A stretch of DNA of 17,496 bases from Candidatus Omnitrophota bacterium (GCA_016206685.1 JACQRB010000011.1:1-17496), one strand, 5' to 3'; positions 5,859 through 13,248 are shown, counted from the first letter of the stretch. Notes: generated by a model from the letters alone, not told the origin. Program-made: numbers and translations.

Positions 5859-6721
5859 GGCCGCCGGACCTCCCACATCCCTTCAGCCAGCAGGGTTCCC
5901 CTCAGCCCTGCGGCCTGAATTTCTTCGGCAATCTCCTCCTGACGGAAGAACACATGGCGGAACACGCGATCCTGCGGATCGCTTGCCGGACTGATCACGC
6001 TGACCAACTGATCACCTGGTTCCGTTGTGAAAGTCTCATGAGCCGCCAGGCGATAGAGACGCCGGAGCCCGTCTACCACGTTCGTGCGCAGGCCGGCTCG
6101 ATACGTCGGCGGCATCCAGTGGGCCGCCAGGAACATCGCCCCCTCCGGCTTGAGGACGGCCTCCAGCGCCCGGAGAGTGCGGACCCGCAAGGCGCGGGTC
6201 GGAATCAGGTTGTAGAACCCGACGGTCGTCAGGACGTAGTCAAACGCTCCGAGGTCAGGGCTCACGTCATGCGCCGCCATCGGCAGGAACGTGATGTCGA
6301 GTCCCTGCCCCGCCGCGTGGCGGCGGGCGGCCTCGATCGCCCCCGCCGCGATATCAATCCCGACGATGGGGTAGCCCAGCCTCGCCAGGGCGATCGCTTC
6401 ACGCCCGGCCCCGCAGCCCACATCCAGGACCCGTCCGCGCCGGGCCATCGGCCCGGCCACGAGCATCTGTTCAAGCTCATCGAGACCGTCCAGCACGTGG
6501 GCCGAGGCGTAGGCCACCTCATGGGGTTGGCTGTACGTGTCCGCCGTCGCCTGGATCAACTGTTCCGGCGGTCCGAGATCCACCGGCCAGATGAGCGGAT
6601 GGGTCAGTTTCTCCCAGATGCCTGAGAGAGACTGCCGCGCAACTGCCAGGCCGGTCACGAGGAGCAGCCCAGCTCCGAGCAACCCCCCAGACAGCGCCGT
6701 CGTCGGCATGCAGGCCTTCAT
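5855..6721 (-). CDS. SAM-dependent class I methyltransferase with N-terminal membrane helix
   Basis: A 288-residue protein. Motif I is VLDVGCGAGREAIALA (98-113), the acidic end of beta-2 is VGIDIAAGAIEAARR (Asp123), and FDYVLTTVGFYNLIP follows as motif IV, so SAM binding is secure. Residues 11-28 (SGGLLGAGLLLVTGLAVA) form one hydrophobic helix, which suggests anchoring at the inner face of the membrane. The gene starts in an ATGA overlap with the kinase and ends in one with the nucleotidyltransferase, so it belongs to the lasso operon. Methylation of the lasso peptide, for example at its C-terminal carboxylate, would fit known tailoring chemistry, but the sequence alone does not identify the target. 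A small-molecule methyltransferase recruited to the operon is the alternative. Confidence 0.82.
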   Translation of the reverse strand: MKACMPTTALSGGLLGAGLLLVTGLAVARQSLSGIWEKLTHPLIWPVDLGPPEQLIQATADTYSQPHEVAYASAHVLDGLDELEQMLVAGPMARRGRVLDVGCGAGREAIALARLGYPIVGIDIAAGAIEAARRHAAGQGLDITFLPMAAHDVSPDLGAFDYVLTTVGFYNLIPTRALRVRTLRALEAVLKPEGAMFLAAHWMPPTYRAGLRTNVVDGLRRLYRLAAHETFTTEPGDQLVSVISPASDPQDRVFRHVFFRQEEIAEEIQAAGLRGTLLAEGMWEVRRP

Positions 6722-7650
6722 CCGTCAGCCAAGTCTTGGAGGATGGTCTGTCGGACTGCGGGAAGTCGTCTCAGATTCCGGGGATACGCGACCGATTTCA
6801 CAGGGACGCGCGCGGCCAGACGCGCGGCCCAGGCAAATTGCCGCGCGAGGCGCTCGGGTTCGAGCGAGACCGGATTGAAGGTGTGGGCGATGAGAGCCAG
6901 GCACGCCGCCCTCGGGGCCAGGCGCCTGATCCTGATCCGTTGGGTGGTGGCGCGCGAAGCCAGGCAATAGCATGCCCGGATGGGGACGGGACGCCGGCAG
7001 GACCGGCGGTCCGATGAGAGGCGAATCACCACTTTGTTCGTCAGGGGGTTGAGCGGGCGGCCATGCGCGGCGCCCAACAACGTCCGGGCGATTGCCGGGA
7101 AGAGCTTGATGCGGGGAAGCCCTGGATACGCCAGGTCCCGTGCGCCGGCGCCGGGTTTGAGCACGAGCAGGTCATCGGTGAGGAGCGGGAAGCCGGCCTG
7201 AAGAAATGACGCGCCGAGGGTCGATTTGCCCTGGCCGCATTCGCCCAGGAACGCGACCGCCCCGCCGTCAACGATCACGGTCGTCGCATGCAGCGGCTCC
7301 ACGCCCAGCTTCACCAGCGCAAAGGAGAGCGCCTGGCTTGCGAAGAAGGTCTGAAAGCTCTCGGTCGCCGAACCGTTGAGGGACCGGCCGCGGATCCGCC
7401 GTCCGTCGGCGGACACGAGGCATTCATACAAGCCGCTCCACCGGAGGTATTCCGCGCCGTCCGCCTCCCGAATCCGGTGAAACCACGACCTCCGGGGCGT
7501 CCCATGGGCCTGTGCGCCCCTGACGCGCCCCGGGGCTCCATGCTGCATGTCGATGTCTGGAGGATCCGCGGAGGCCTCCGCTTCACACGGCAGGGGAAGC
7601 GCGCTGCGGATGCGCATCCCGTACGCCTGATAGAGCCGCCTCTTCCCCAT
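6718..7650 (-). CDS. HPr kinase-like lasso peptide kinase
   Basis: A 310-residue protein with the P-loop fold of HPr kinase. Walker A is GECGQGKST (136-144), preceded by PLHATTVIVDG (119-129), and LLTDDLLVL (156-164) carries the Asp pair expected near the gamma-phosphate. A distinct N-terminal segment (about 1-100) is poorly conserved. Kinases of this type in paeninodin-like clusters phosphorylate the C-terminal Ser of the lasso precursor. Here the predicted core ends in Asn-Thr-Gly, so Thr49 or Thr45, or the ring Ser31 or Ser33 (precursor numbering), would have to serve. The gene starts 34 bases after the precursor stop, with only a weak AAGG ribosome binding site, and ends in an ATGA overlap with the methyltransferase. 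A serine/threonine kinase-independent nucleotide-binding role cannot be excluded. Confidence 0.82.
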   Translation of the reverse strand: MGKRRLYQAYGMRIRSALPLPCEAEASADPPDIDMQHGAPGRVRGAQAHGTPRRSWFHRIREADGAEYLRWSGLYECLVSADGRRIRGRSLNGSATESFQTFFASQALSFALVKLGVEPLHATTVIVDGGAVAFLGECGQGKSTLGASFLQAGFPLLTDDLLVLKPGAGARDLAYPGLPRIKLFPAIARTLLGAAHGRPLNPLTNKVVIRLSSDRRSCRRPVPIRACYCLASRATTQRIRIRRLAPRAACLALIAHTFNPVSLEPERLARQFAWAARLAARVPVKSVAYPRNLRRLPAVRQTILQDLADG

Positions 7651-7684
7651 CGAAGCCTTGCCGGCGACGGCAATCAGCTTTGGC

Positions 7685-7837
7685 TTATCCGGTGTTGGGG
7701 CGGGTCTTCGGGCCGTTGATCATGTTGTTTTCATCCCTACTTTTGCTCCCTCCACGGGTCAGCCTCCGAATGTCACCGTACACCCGCAGGCGCGGCGGGG
7801 TGTAGGGCTTCTTGCCCGACGGCTTGGGTTTGTGCAT
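7685..7837 (-). CDS. Lasso-type RiPP precursor peptide (A)
   Basis: A 50-residue peptide missed by length-based gene calling. The leader ends in KKPYTPPRLRVYGDIRRLT, which matches the B1-recognition pattern Y-x-x-P-x-L-x3-G-x5-T exactly (Tyr12, Pro15, Leu17, Gly21, Thr27). With Thr27 at position -2, cleavage after Arg28 frees a 22-residue core that starts GGSKSRDE and ends PKTRPNTG. Gly29 would be the ring amine; Asp35 (core 7) or Glu36 (core 8) the acid. Cores of this type are Gly-, Asn- and charge-rich; this one has no aromatic residue, so the steric plugs would have to be Arg, Lys, Met or Ile. ATG 7837 has a strong GGAGGG site. The first 65 bases overlap the 3' end of the second cyclase gene, so most of the leader is read in two frames. 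The leader call is firm; true threading of the product is not shown. Confidence 0.9.
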   Translation of the reverse strand: MHKPKPSGKKPYTPPRLRVYGDIRRLTRGGSKSRDENNMINGPKTRPNTG

Positions 7838-9671
7838 CTGTCCCTCCGTTGTTCCAGAACCGCTCCAAAAACCGATCCAGGCTGATGAGCGACCACAAGG
7901 CCCACCGTTTCTCAGACGCCCCTTGGCGGAATTGCGCCACCAGCCGCTCCGCCCCCCGCCGGTCCAGATACCGGTCCATCAGGCCTGAGCGGTCGAGCAG
8001 CGCCGCCGGGGACTGCTGCTGACACAGCGCCAGCAGCCCGTCGTCCATCGAGCTCGTATAATCGCCTTTCCCTTTGCGGAGCCGGATCGACTCCGGCACC
8101 AGGCCGCGCATGGCCTGGCGGAGCAGCCATTTTCGCTCGCCCTGCCGAGTCCGCCGGTCCCAGGGGATGGCGAGCAGGAACTCGACGAGCCGGGCGTCGT
8201 AAAACGGATAGCGGACCTCCAGCCCGTAGCAGGCAACCGTGCGTTCATCCACCTCCCGCGAGAGCACCTGATAGGGGCTGAACGTGTTGAGGTAGACCGT
8301 GGTCTGCACAGACGACGGGAAGGGAATCGACACGCGCGGCGCATGCAGGCGATCGAAGAGGCGTGCCTGGCGGGCCAGACGAGCATTGAGCCAGGACGGC
8401 GGAACCTTTCGCATGATCCGCTTGAGCCATCCTTTGCCCTGGGCGGGGATCAGGTCGGCGAAAGCCGTCTGGGTCAGTTCCCACCGATCACCCCCATACC
8501 ATCGCGCAAATTGGTTGAGTTCGGTGACGAACCGCCACGGCCGATGCGTCAGGAGATCGGTGAAATAGCCGTATTCATCCACCACTTGATCGCCGCCGAT
8601 GCCGGTCAAGAGGACACGAAGGTTTCGGCTTCGCAGCCACTCCATCAGGTCGCGCCCGCCGTGGCGATTGGTGCCCACGGCGGGACACTCAACGCGCCAC
8701 ATCTCCTCCTCAAGCCCGTTGAGCGGCTCATCCGTGCCTCGCGCCGCCTCATGGAGGCGAACGCCGAGCTTCTGAGCCACGGCAGCGGCAAACCGCCGCT
8801 CGTCCGCTTCTGGCTGGTTGCCGACGACCACAATGGCCTCAAGCGGAACACCTGTCTGCCGGACAGCCACACACGCGATTGAGGACGAATCCAGGCCACC
8901 GCTCAGGAAACATCCGACGGGAAACGCGCTGCGCAGGCGGCATCGCACGGCCTCCTCAAACAGCCCGCGGAAACGCTCGACATAGTCCTCATCGCGCGCA
9001 TACCGGAGTTGGCGGGTCGGGTCAATCGTCCAGTAACGTCTCACGGAGACGGCTGCGTCGCGCGCCAAGAGCGCGTGCCCAGGCGGCAGGCGGTGAACGC
9101 TCTGGAAGAACGTCCTCGCGTGATCAGGTTCGCGCAACTCGCGCAGCAAGAACGCGAAGACCATCTCATCGTCCGGTGCCGGCATGCGGTCCAAGACGGC
9201 CAGAATCGGCTTGATCTCGGAACTGAGGCACAGCGTCTGGTTCGCCACGCAATAATGCAGGGGCCTCAATCCCAGAGGATCGCGGGCGGCAAACAGCCGG
9301 CGGGCCTGGGAATCCCAGACGACGAACGCAAATTCACCGACGAGATGACGCGGGCATTCGGGGCCCCACCGCTGATACGCGGCCAGCACCAGCTCCGGGT
9401 CGGTGGCGCCGCTGAGGTCGCGCAGGAGCTCTTCCCGGTTGTCCAATCGCCCGTCCCACACGAGGCCGTAGTGGCCGTCCACGACCGGTTGGCGTTCCTG
9501 CCAGGATTCCGGTGTGAGGCACAGCCGCCGGTGCGCCAGTCCCACCGAGCCGTGGACCCACGCGCCTTCACCGTCGGCTCCCCGGTGGACCATGGCCTGC
9601 GACATCCGCGTCAGCATCGGTCGCTCCACAGGCCGTCCGTCGAGAGAGAGGATCGCCGCCAGTCCACTCAT
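7773..9671 (-). CDS. Lasso cyclase C2 (asparagine synthetase-like, McjC family)
   Basis: A 632-residue protein with an N-terminal class II glutaminase-like domain (1-~210) and a C-terminal asparagine-synthetase ATP-pyrophosphatase domain. The PPi loop is SGGLDSSS (257-264) and LLTGIGGDQVVDE (about 354-366) is the second nucleotide-site motif. The residue after Met is Ser, not the catalytic Cys of glutamine-dependent enzymes, so it should not make ammonia. That fits lasso cyclases, which adenylate the ring Asp/Glu and let the Gly1 amine attack. ATG 9671 overlaps the C1 stop in ATGA and gives the family-typical start MSGLAAILS; an open-frame extension to 9716 lies inside C1. The last 21 codons after FWNNGGTD overlap the precursor and look like non-conserved tail. 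Confidence 0.87.
   Translation of the reverse strand: MSGLAAILSLDGRPVERPMLTRMSQAMVHRGADGEGAWVHGSVGLAHRRLCLTPESWQERQPVVDGHYGLVWDGRLDNREELLRDLSGATDPELVLAAYQRWGPECPRHLVGEFAFVVWDSQARRLFAARDPLGLRPLHYCVANQTLCLSSEIKPILAVLDRMPAPDDEMVFAFLLRELREPDHARTFFQSVHRLPPGHALLARDAAVSVRRYWTIDPTRQLRYARDEDYVERFRGLFEEAVRCRLRSAFPVGCFLSGGLDSSSIACVAVRQTGVPLEAIVVVGNQPEADERRFAAAVAQKLGVRLHEAARGTDEPLNGLEEEMWRVECPAVGTNRHGGRDLMEWLRSRNLRVLLTGIGGDQVVDEYGYFTDLLTHRPWRFVTELNQFARWYGGDRWELTQTAFADLIPAQGKGWLKRIMRKVPPSWLNARLARQARLFDRLHAPRVSIPFPSSVQTTVYLNTFSPYQVLSREVDERTVACYGLEVRYPFYDARLVEFLLAIPWDRRTRQGERKWLLRQAMRGLVPESIRLRKGKGDYTSSMDDGLLALCQQQSPAALLDRSGLMDRYLDRRGAERLVAQFRQGASEKRWALWSLISLDRFLERFWNNGGTDAQTQAVGQEALHPAAPAGVR
7842..7847 (-). 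promoter_or_regulatory. Ribosome binding site of the lasso precursor
   Basis: On the minus strand GGAGGG lies four bases before the precursor ATG, within the coding sequence of the second cyclase (codons for Gly-Gly). It is the best Shine-Dalgarno match in the operon, which fits the need for precursor excess over enzymes and decides the start. Confidence 0.75.
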
Positions 9672-11539
9672 CCGCCCCACCGTTGCAGCCAGACCTCGAG
9701 CTTGGCGATGTTCCACAGGATGTTGCGCGCGCTGGCCGGGGCCTGGCCCTGCGCGAATCGCTCAAGCAACCGTTGGATCGCCTGTCGATCCACGTACTCA
9801 AACACGCGCCCATTCTTCTGACTCAGGAAGCGAATTAATCGCGTTGCCTCTCGACGGTGCGACGCCGGATCATCGCCGTTCGTCCACGGGATGAGCTCCT
9901 GCAATGGCTCCGGCCCCCTGACGGGCAGGAGCGAGCGGAGGGCCTGCTGGACAAATTGCTTGCGATAGCCGAACGCCATCTTGATGTCGGTGGGAAGCGC
10001 CACGAACCATTCAATCAGCCGCCGGTCGAGGTACGGATGACGGCACTCCACCGAGAACCTAGCGCTCATGGCATGCAGGGTGCTGAGCGCCAGCCCCATC
10101 GCCGGGCGCGTGAGCGCCCAGATGCTTTCAGCGGCGCATCGGCTTGCGCCCTTTGGTCTGACAGCCGGACCGGAGCGGAACATCAACCTTGTCCGTTTCG
10201 CAAAGCCCCGGTCAATCCAGCGCGGGACCTGGTGGCCGGTGGCCTGCTTCACGAGGCGACGCGCCAAGGACGGCAGCTCGGACCACAGCAACGGCCAAGC
10301 GCCCGCCCAGACCCCTGGGGGCGAGCCGTACGCCAGACGCCAGCTGGCGTACTCGCGCGCAAACCGGCGCAGATGACCGGACAGGAGGGCGTCCTTCACA
10401 AACCCCTGCTCGGCGAATTGGCTCAGCTCATCCGCTCCGAATCCGGTCAGGAGCGCCCGGCACCCGTTGGCCGCTGCGCGTTCCAGCACCACAGGCAGCG
10501 TGAAGAAATGCTCGTAGTGCGGGGTGTCGCCGGTGTCGAGGAACCATTCAAAACAGGTCTTTGATTCGTCGACGTCCGACAGGCGGATGGTCTGCAGCGG
10601 CGTGCCGAACCGCCTCCCGAGCGCCTGGAGCGCCTCCCACTCTTCTTGGAGGAAGCCATCGAGCAGGACCGTGAACGCCAGGCGATCCGGCGGGACGGGA
10701 ACTTCGCCGCGGAGCGTTTCGGCCATGGCCGCGACCGTCGTCGAGTCGATGCCTCCGCTGAGCAGGATTCCCAGCGGTCCAGTGCCGGCCATCCGGCATC
10801 GGACCGCTTCGCGGAACAGGTCGCGAAATTGGTCGATGGCCTCTTCGCCAGAACGGGGGCGTGGCGCCGGATCCGATCGAAGTTCCCAATAGGGCTGCAG
10901 CGTCAGGCGGCCTTGCGTCAACTGGAGCTGATGCGCGGGCGGAAGCTGGAAGACGCCTTCAAATGCGGTGGCGCCCGGGTCGGTGAACTCCATCAGGAGG
11001 TAGTCAGCCAGGAAGGATTCATTGGGGTGTTTCGGCACGCTGGGGTCTGCCAGCATGCTGGCGAGCGAAGAGGCGATCCGCAATCGCCGGCCGTCCCACC
11101 GGTAGTACAACGGCTTGGCCCCGAGTGGATCACGAGCGCAGAACAGTCGGTGGTGCCGGCGATCCCAGATCGCGAAGGCGAAATCGCCGATGAGATGGGC
11201 CGGGCCATCCACCCCCCACCGGTCATACGCGTTCAAGATGAGCTCGGCATCGGTGTCAGTGCGCAGGGGCGAAGCGAGGGCGGCGTTCAACTCGTCGCGG
11301 TTGTCAATCCGAGCGTCAGCGACGATGACGAGGTTGCCGTCCTCACTGAGGAACGGTTGGGTTTCATGGAGGGATGCGGGGGTGGTATGGAGCAGGCGAT
11401 GCCCAAGACCAGTCGGTCCATCAACCCAATGACCGACGCCATCAGGGCCGCGATGAGCGAGCGCATCAGTCATCCGCTTCAGGAGTGGCGGCTCAACCGG
11501 TTGACCGTCGAGATTGAGGATACCCGCGATGCCGCTCAT
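9668..11539 (-). CDS. Lasso cyclase C1 (asparagine synthetase-like, McjC family)
   Basis: A 623-residue paralogue of the next gene, with the same two-domain plan. The N-terminus is MSGIAGILNLDG: Ser2 replaces the glutaminase Cys, while the rest of that fold (AHRGPDG, RIDNRDEL, RDPLGAKPLYY) is kept. The PPi loop is SGGIDSTT (261-268) and TGFGADELSQ (365-374) is the second ATP-site motif. A free-standing asparagine synthetase B is less likely because of the missing Cys and the position between B2 and the precursor. Start and stop are both ATGA overlaps, with B2 and C2. Whether C1 or C2 closes the ring, or both act as a heterodimer, cannot be decided from sequence. Confidence 0.87.
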   Translation of the reverse strand: MSGIAGILNLDGQPVEPPLLKRMTDALAHRGPDGVGHWVDGPTGLGHRLLHTTPASLHETQPFLSEDGNLVIVADARIDNRDELNAALASPLRTDTDAELILNAYDRWGVDGPAHLIGDFAFAIWDRRHHRLFCARDPLGAKPLYYRWDGRRLRIASSLASMLADPSVPKHPNESFLADYLLMEFTDPGATAFEGVFQLPPAHQLQLTQGRLTLQPYWELRSDPAPRPRSGEEAIDQFRDLFREAVRCRMAGTGPLGILLSGGIDSTTVAAMAETLRGEVPVPPDRLAFTVLLDGFLQEEWEALQALGRRFGTPLQTIRLSDVDESKTCFEWFLDTGDTPHYEHFFTLPVVLERAAANGCRALLTGFGADELSQFAEQGFVKDALLSGHLRRFAREYASWRLAYGSPPGVWAGAWPLLWSELPSLARRLVKQATGHQVPRWIDRGFAKRTRLMFRSGPAVRPKGASRCAAESIWALTRPAMGLALSTLHAMSARFSVECRHPYLDRRLIEWFVALPTDIKMAFGYRKQFVQQALRSLLPVRGPEPLQELIPWTNGDDPASHRREATRLIRFLSQKNGRVFEYVDRQAIQRLLERFAQGQAPASARNILWNIAKLEVWLQRWGG

Positions 11540-11988
11540 TCCAATACCACCAGCGCGGCGTCAGTCTGTCCGTTCGACTCGACCCAGGCATGGGCCTGCA
11601 ACCGGCCGTCTTCTTTGGCGACGCCGATGAGGAGTGATGGGGCTATTCCTCGTCCGCTGAAGAGCCACGCCGCGACAGACGCTTGACGCAGGCAGGAAGG
11701 GCGTAAGAACCCGTGGCGATCCGCAAGGGCCACGAGCCATGCCAGCCGGTCACACTCGCCAGGATCAGGAGCGCGGCGTGGCCCCCTCTGGGCGCGTGCG
11801 CAACGCTGCTGAACGACCTGCAGGATGCTCTTCAGCGACCAGAGGCGCAACGCCAACTCGGCGAGCAGCAGCAAGACCGACACCTGCACATAGTCCCTGC
11901 GGTCGAGGGCTGACAAGCGCAAGAACTTCTTGAGGGCGCCGGCCCACAGCTCACGGATGAGGCGATGCCACGGGTTCCAGCAGTCCAT
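11536..11988 (-). CDS. Lasso leader peptidase B2 (transglutaminase-like)
   Basis: A 150-residue protein. The N-terminal half is a hydrophobic/basic helical region (LKKFLRLSALDRRDYVQVSV, then LLLLAELALRLW). The C-terminal half is the transglutaminase-like cysteine protease core: Cys in RPSCLRQASVAAWLF, His in LQAHAWVESNG, and a likely third catalytic Asp shortly after (QTDAAL). The segment SLLIGVAKEDGRLQAHAWVE is diagnostic of lasso B2 proteins (PF13471). The enzyme removes the leader after the residue following the conserved Thr, with B1 delivering the substrate. ATG 11988 was chosen because it gives the usual family length; it overlaps B1 by 38 bases and has no clear ribosome binding site, so translation probably depends on B1. 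The stop overlaps the C1 start. Confidence 0.87.
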   Translation of the reverse strand: MDCWNPWHRLIRELWAGALKKFLRLSALDRRDYVQVSVLLLLAELALRLWSLKSILQVVQQRCARAQRGPRRAPDPGECDRLAWLVALADRHGFLRPSCLRQASVAAWLFSGRGIAPSLLIGVAKEDGRLQAHAWVESNGQTDAALVVLE

Positions 11989-12247
11989 GCTCGAGGAGGG
12001 AAGTGATGAGGCGGATGAGATCGGCTTCACCGCGCGCCGGATCGGCGTCAAACTCCTCACGCAGCCGGATGAGCACCTGATGGAGAGATTGACCGTCCTG
12101 GAGCAGCTGCCAGATGCGGGTGCCGACGGGATCGAGGCCGAAATAGACGCCGGTGTTGAGGTTGAGGAGCACGGTTTCGCCGGCGAGGTCTTTGAAGAGG
12201 ATGCCGTCGGGAATCCTCACCTGGCTTTCCAGCGACAGCACAGCCAT
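11951..12247 (-). CDS. Lasso leader-binding protein B1 (PqqD-like RRE)
   Basis: A 98-residue PqqD-fold protein, the RiPP recognition element. The beta-hairpin is ILFKDLAGETVLLNLNTGVYFGLDPVG split over residues 16-42, followed by TRIWQLLQDG and two more helices ending LEHGLLEP, which is the PqqD signature in full. It binds the leader motif Y-x-x-P-x-L-x3-G of the precursor and presents it to B2. The ATG at 12247 is preceded by AAGG eight bases upstream; a TTG at 12283 would add 12 residues and is less likely. It is the first gene of the lasso operon and faces the ExeA-like gene across 135 bases of divergent intergenic DNA. I could not find a convincing promoter for it there. Confidence 0.9.
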   Translation of the reverse strand: MAVLSLESQVRIPDGILFKDLAGETVLLNLNTGVYFGLDPVGTRIWQLLQDGQSLHQVLIRLREEFDADPARGEADLIRLITSLLEHGLLEPVASPHP

Positions 12248-12320
12248 TGCTTCAACCTTACCATAGTCCCCCCACTCGTGCAACCTTCGGCGGCCACCCC
12301 GATCCCAGGCAAAACAGGCT

Positions 12321-12349
12321 TTGACGGGGCTGCCTTCCTATCTTATACT
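12321..12349 (+). promoter_or_regulatory. Sigma70-type promoter for the first ExeA-like gene
   Basis: TTGACG (12321-12326) and TATACT (12344-12349) are separated by 17 bases, five of six matches in each box. The expected start lies about 27 bases before the ATG at 12383. It sits in the divergent gap between this gene and the lasso operon. Confidence 0.75.
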
Positions 12350-12382
12350 GAGAAAGTCCTCGTCGAGAACCCGCTGAACGAG

Positions 12383-13189
12383 ATGTACGAGTCCTACTGG
12401 GGGCTGAGCGCCAAACCATTCGAGAACACCCCGGATCCGAAGTTCTTCTACGCCTCCAGCCAGCACCAGGAAGCCTGCGCGCGGATGCTCTATTGTATCC
12501 GCTCGCGCAAAGGCGCCGGTATTCTCAGCGGGGTCTTCGGCTGCGGCAAGACCATCGTCGGGCAGATCGTCCTCCAGGAGCTCAACCAGGAACGCTACCG
12601 CTACGCCTTCCTGTCCAATCCCCGCGTGAACGATCTGGACGCGCTGCGCCTGATCATCCATCATCTGGGCGTGGCGCATCCGCCCGCCAACAAGGCGGAT
12701 GTGCTGATCGTCCTGGAGGAGCTGGTGACGAGCAACGCCAAAGAGGGGCGCGACACCGTCATTCTGCTGGACGAGGCCCACGCGATTGAAGACCCCAGGG
12801 TCTTCGAGGAGCTGCGGTTGCTCCTCAACTTCCAGTGGCATGACCGGTTCCTGGTGACGCTGTTGTTGTTCGGCCAGCCGGAGCTGGCGACCATGATCAA
12901 CGCGAACAAGGCCTTCGAGCAGCGGGTGGGGATCAAGAGCCGCCTGGAGCCGATGACGCTCGGGGAGACCCACGACTACATCTACCATCGCTTGCGCGTC
13001 GCGGGCCAGGAGCAGCCGGAGGCGATCTTCGGGCCTGAGACGATCAGCCTGATCTATGAGTCCACCGGCGGCATTCCCCGGCGCATCAACCGGCTGTGCG
13101 ACATCTGCCTGTTGGCGGGCTTTGGCATGCAGGTGCGCACGATCGAACCCGGCATCGTGGCCGACGAGGTCCAGGGCCTCGCCGTTTAG
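12383..13189 (+). CDS. ExeA/GspA-like AAA ATPase, copy 1
   Basis: A 268-residue AAA ATPase beginning MYESYWGLSAKPFENTPDP, the hallmark start of ExeA-type ATPases. Walker A is GVFGCGKT (50-57), Walker B is VILLDEAH (126-133), sensor-like LLLFGQPEL follows, and STGGIPRRINRLCD closes the AAA lid. ExeA with ExeB helps assemble the type II secretin through the peptidoglycan; related proteins serve type IV pili, polysaccharide systems or transposon target choice (TniB/MuB-like). This copy stops after the AAA module and lacks the C-terminal transmembrane and peptidoglycan-binding regions of full ExeA. A paralogue follows after 59 bases. No secretin, pilin or ExeB gene is in view, so its partner is unknown. 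Confidence 0.85.
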   Translation: MYESYWGLSAKPFENTPDPKFFYASSQHQEACARMLYCIRSRKGAGILSGVFGCGKTIVGQIVLQELNQERYRYAFLSNPRVNDLDALRLIIHHLGVAHPPANKADVLIVLEELVTSNAKEGRDTVILLDEAHAIEDPRVFEELRLLLNFQWHDRFLVTLLLFGQPELATMINANKAFEQRVGIKSRLEPMTLGETHDYIYHRLRVAGQEQPEAIFGPETISLIYESTGGIPRRINRLCDICLLAGFGMQVRTIEPGIVADEVQGLAV

Positions 13190-13233
13190 TCGAACACACG
13201 GCTAGACACATGTGGGAGTTTTTGAGCTTACAG

Positions 13234-13242
13234 TGATATAAC
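13234..13242 (+). promoter_or_regulatory. Candidate extended -10 promoter before the second ExeA-like gene
   Basis: TGA-TATAAC in an AT-rich 59-base gap matches the TGn-TATAAT extended -10. No good -35 lies 17 bases upstream. The start would fall at or next to the ATG 13249, and there is no ribosome binding site, so the transcript may be leaderless. Confidence 0.4.
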
Positions 13243-13248
13243 AGTTAA

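Larger units (their letters stand above)
4860..12247 (-). other. Lasso-type RiPP biosynthetic gene cluster (B1-B2-C-C-A-K-M-N)
   Basis: Eight genes read in one direction, coupled by overlaps: B1/B2 share 38 bases, B2/C1, C1/C2, K/methyltransferase and methyltransferase/nucleotidyltransferase meet in ATGA, and the precursor starts inside C2. The only gap is 34 bases, between precursor and kinase. Split B1 and B2 with a C cyclase defines lasso clusters. The kinase and NTP_transf_5 protein recall paeninodin-type clusters. Unusual points are two C genes, an added methyltransferase, and the precursor placed after the C genes instead of first. Confidence 0.85.

Noticed and set aside
6439..6457. Perfect palindrome GCCGGGCC-ATC-GGCCCGGC inside the methyltransferase gene
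   Set aside because: Lies in conserved coding sequence just before motif I and has no associated repeat arms; in DNA this rich in GC it is plausibly chance.
7773..11539. Ordinary glutamine-dependent asparagine synthetases
   Set aside because: Both lack the Cys after Met required for glutaminase activity and sit between lasso B2 and a lasso precursor.
12248..12300. Possible minus-strand promoter TTGCAC with 17-base spacing to TAAGGT ahead of B1
   Set aside because: Only half the bases match in each box, and transcription would begin at or beside the B1 ATG, wasting the AAGG ribosome binding site. The real promoter remains unidentified.
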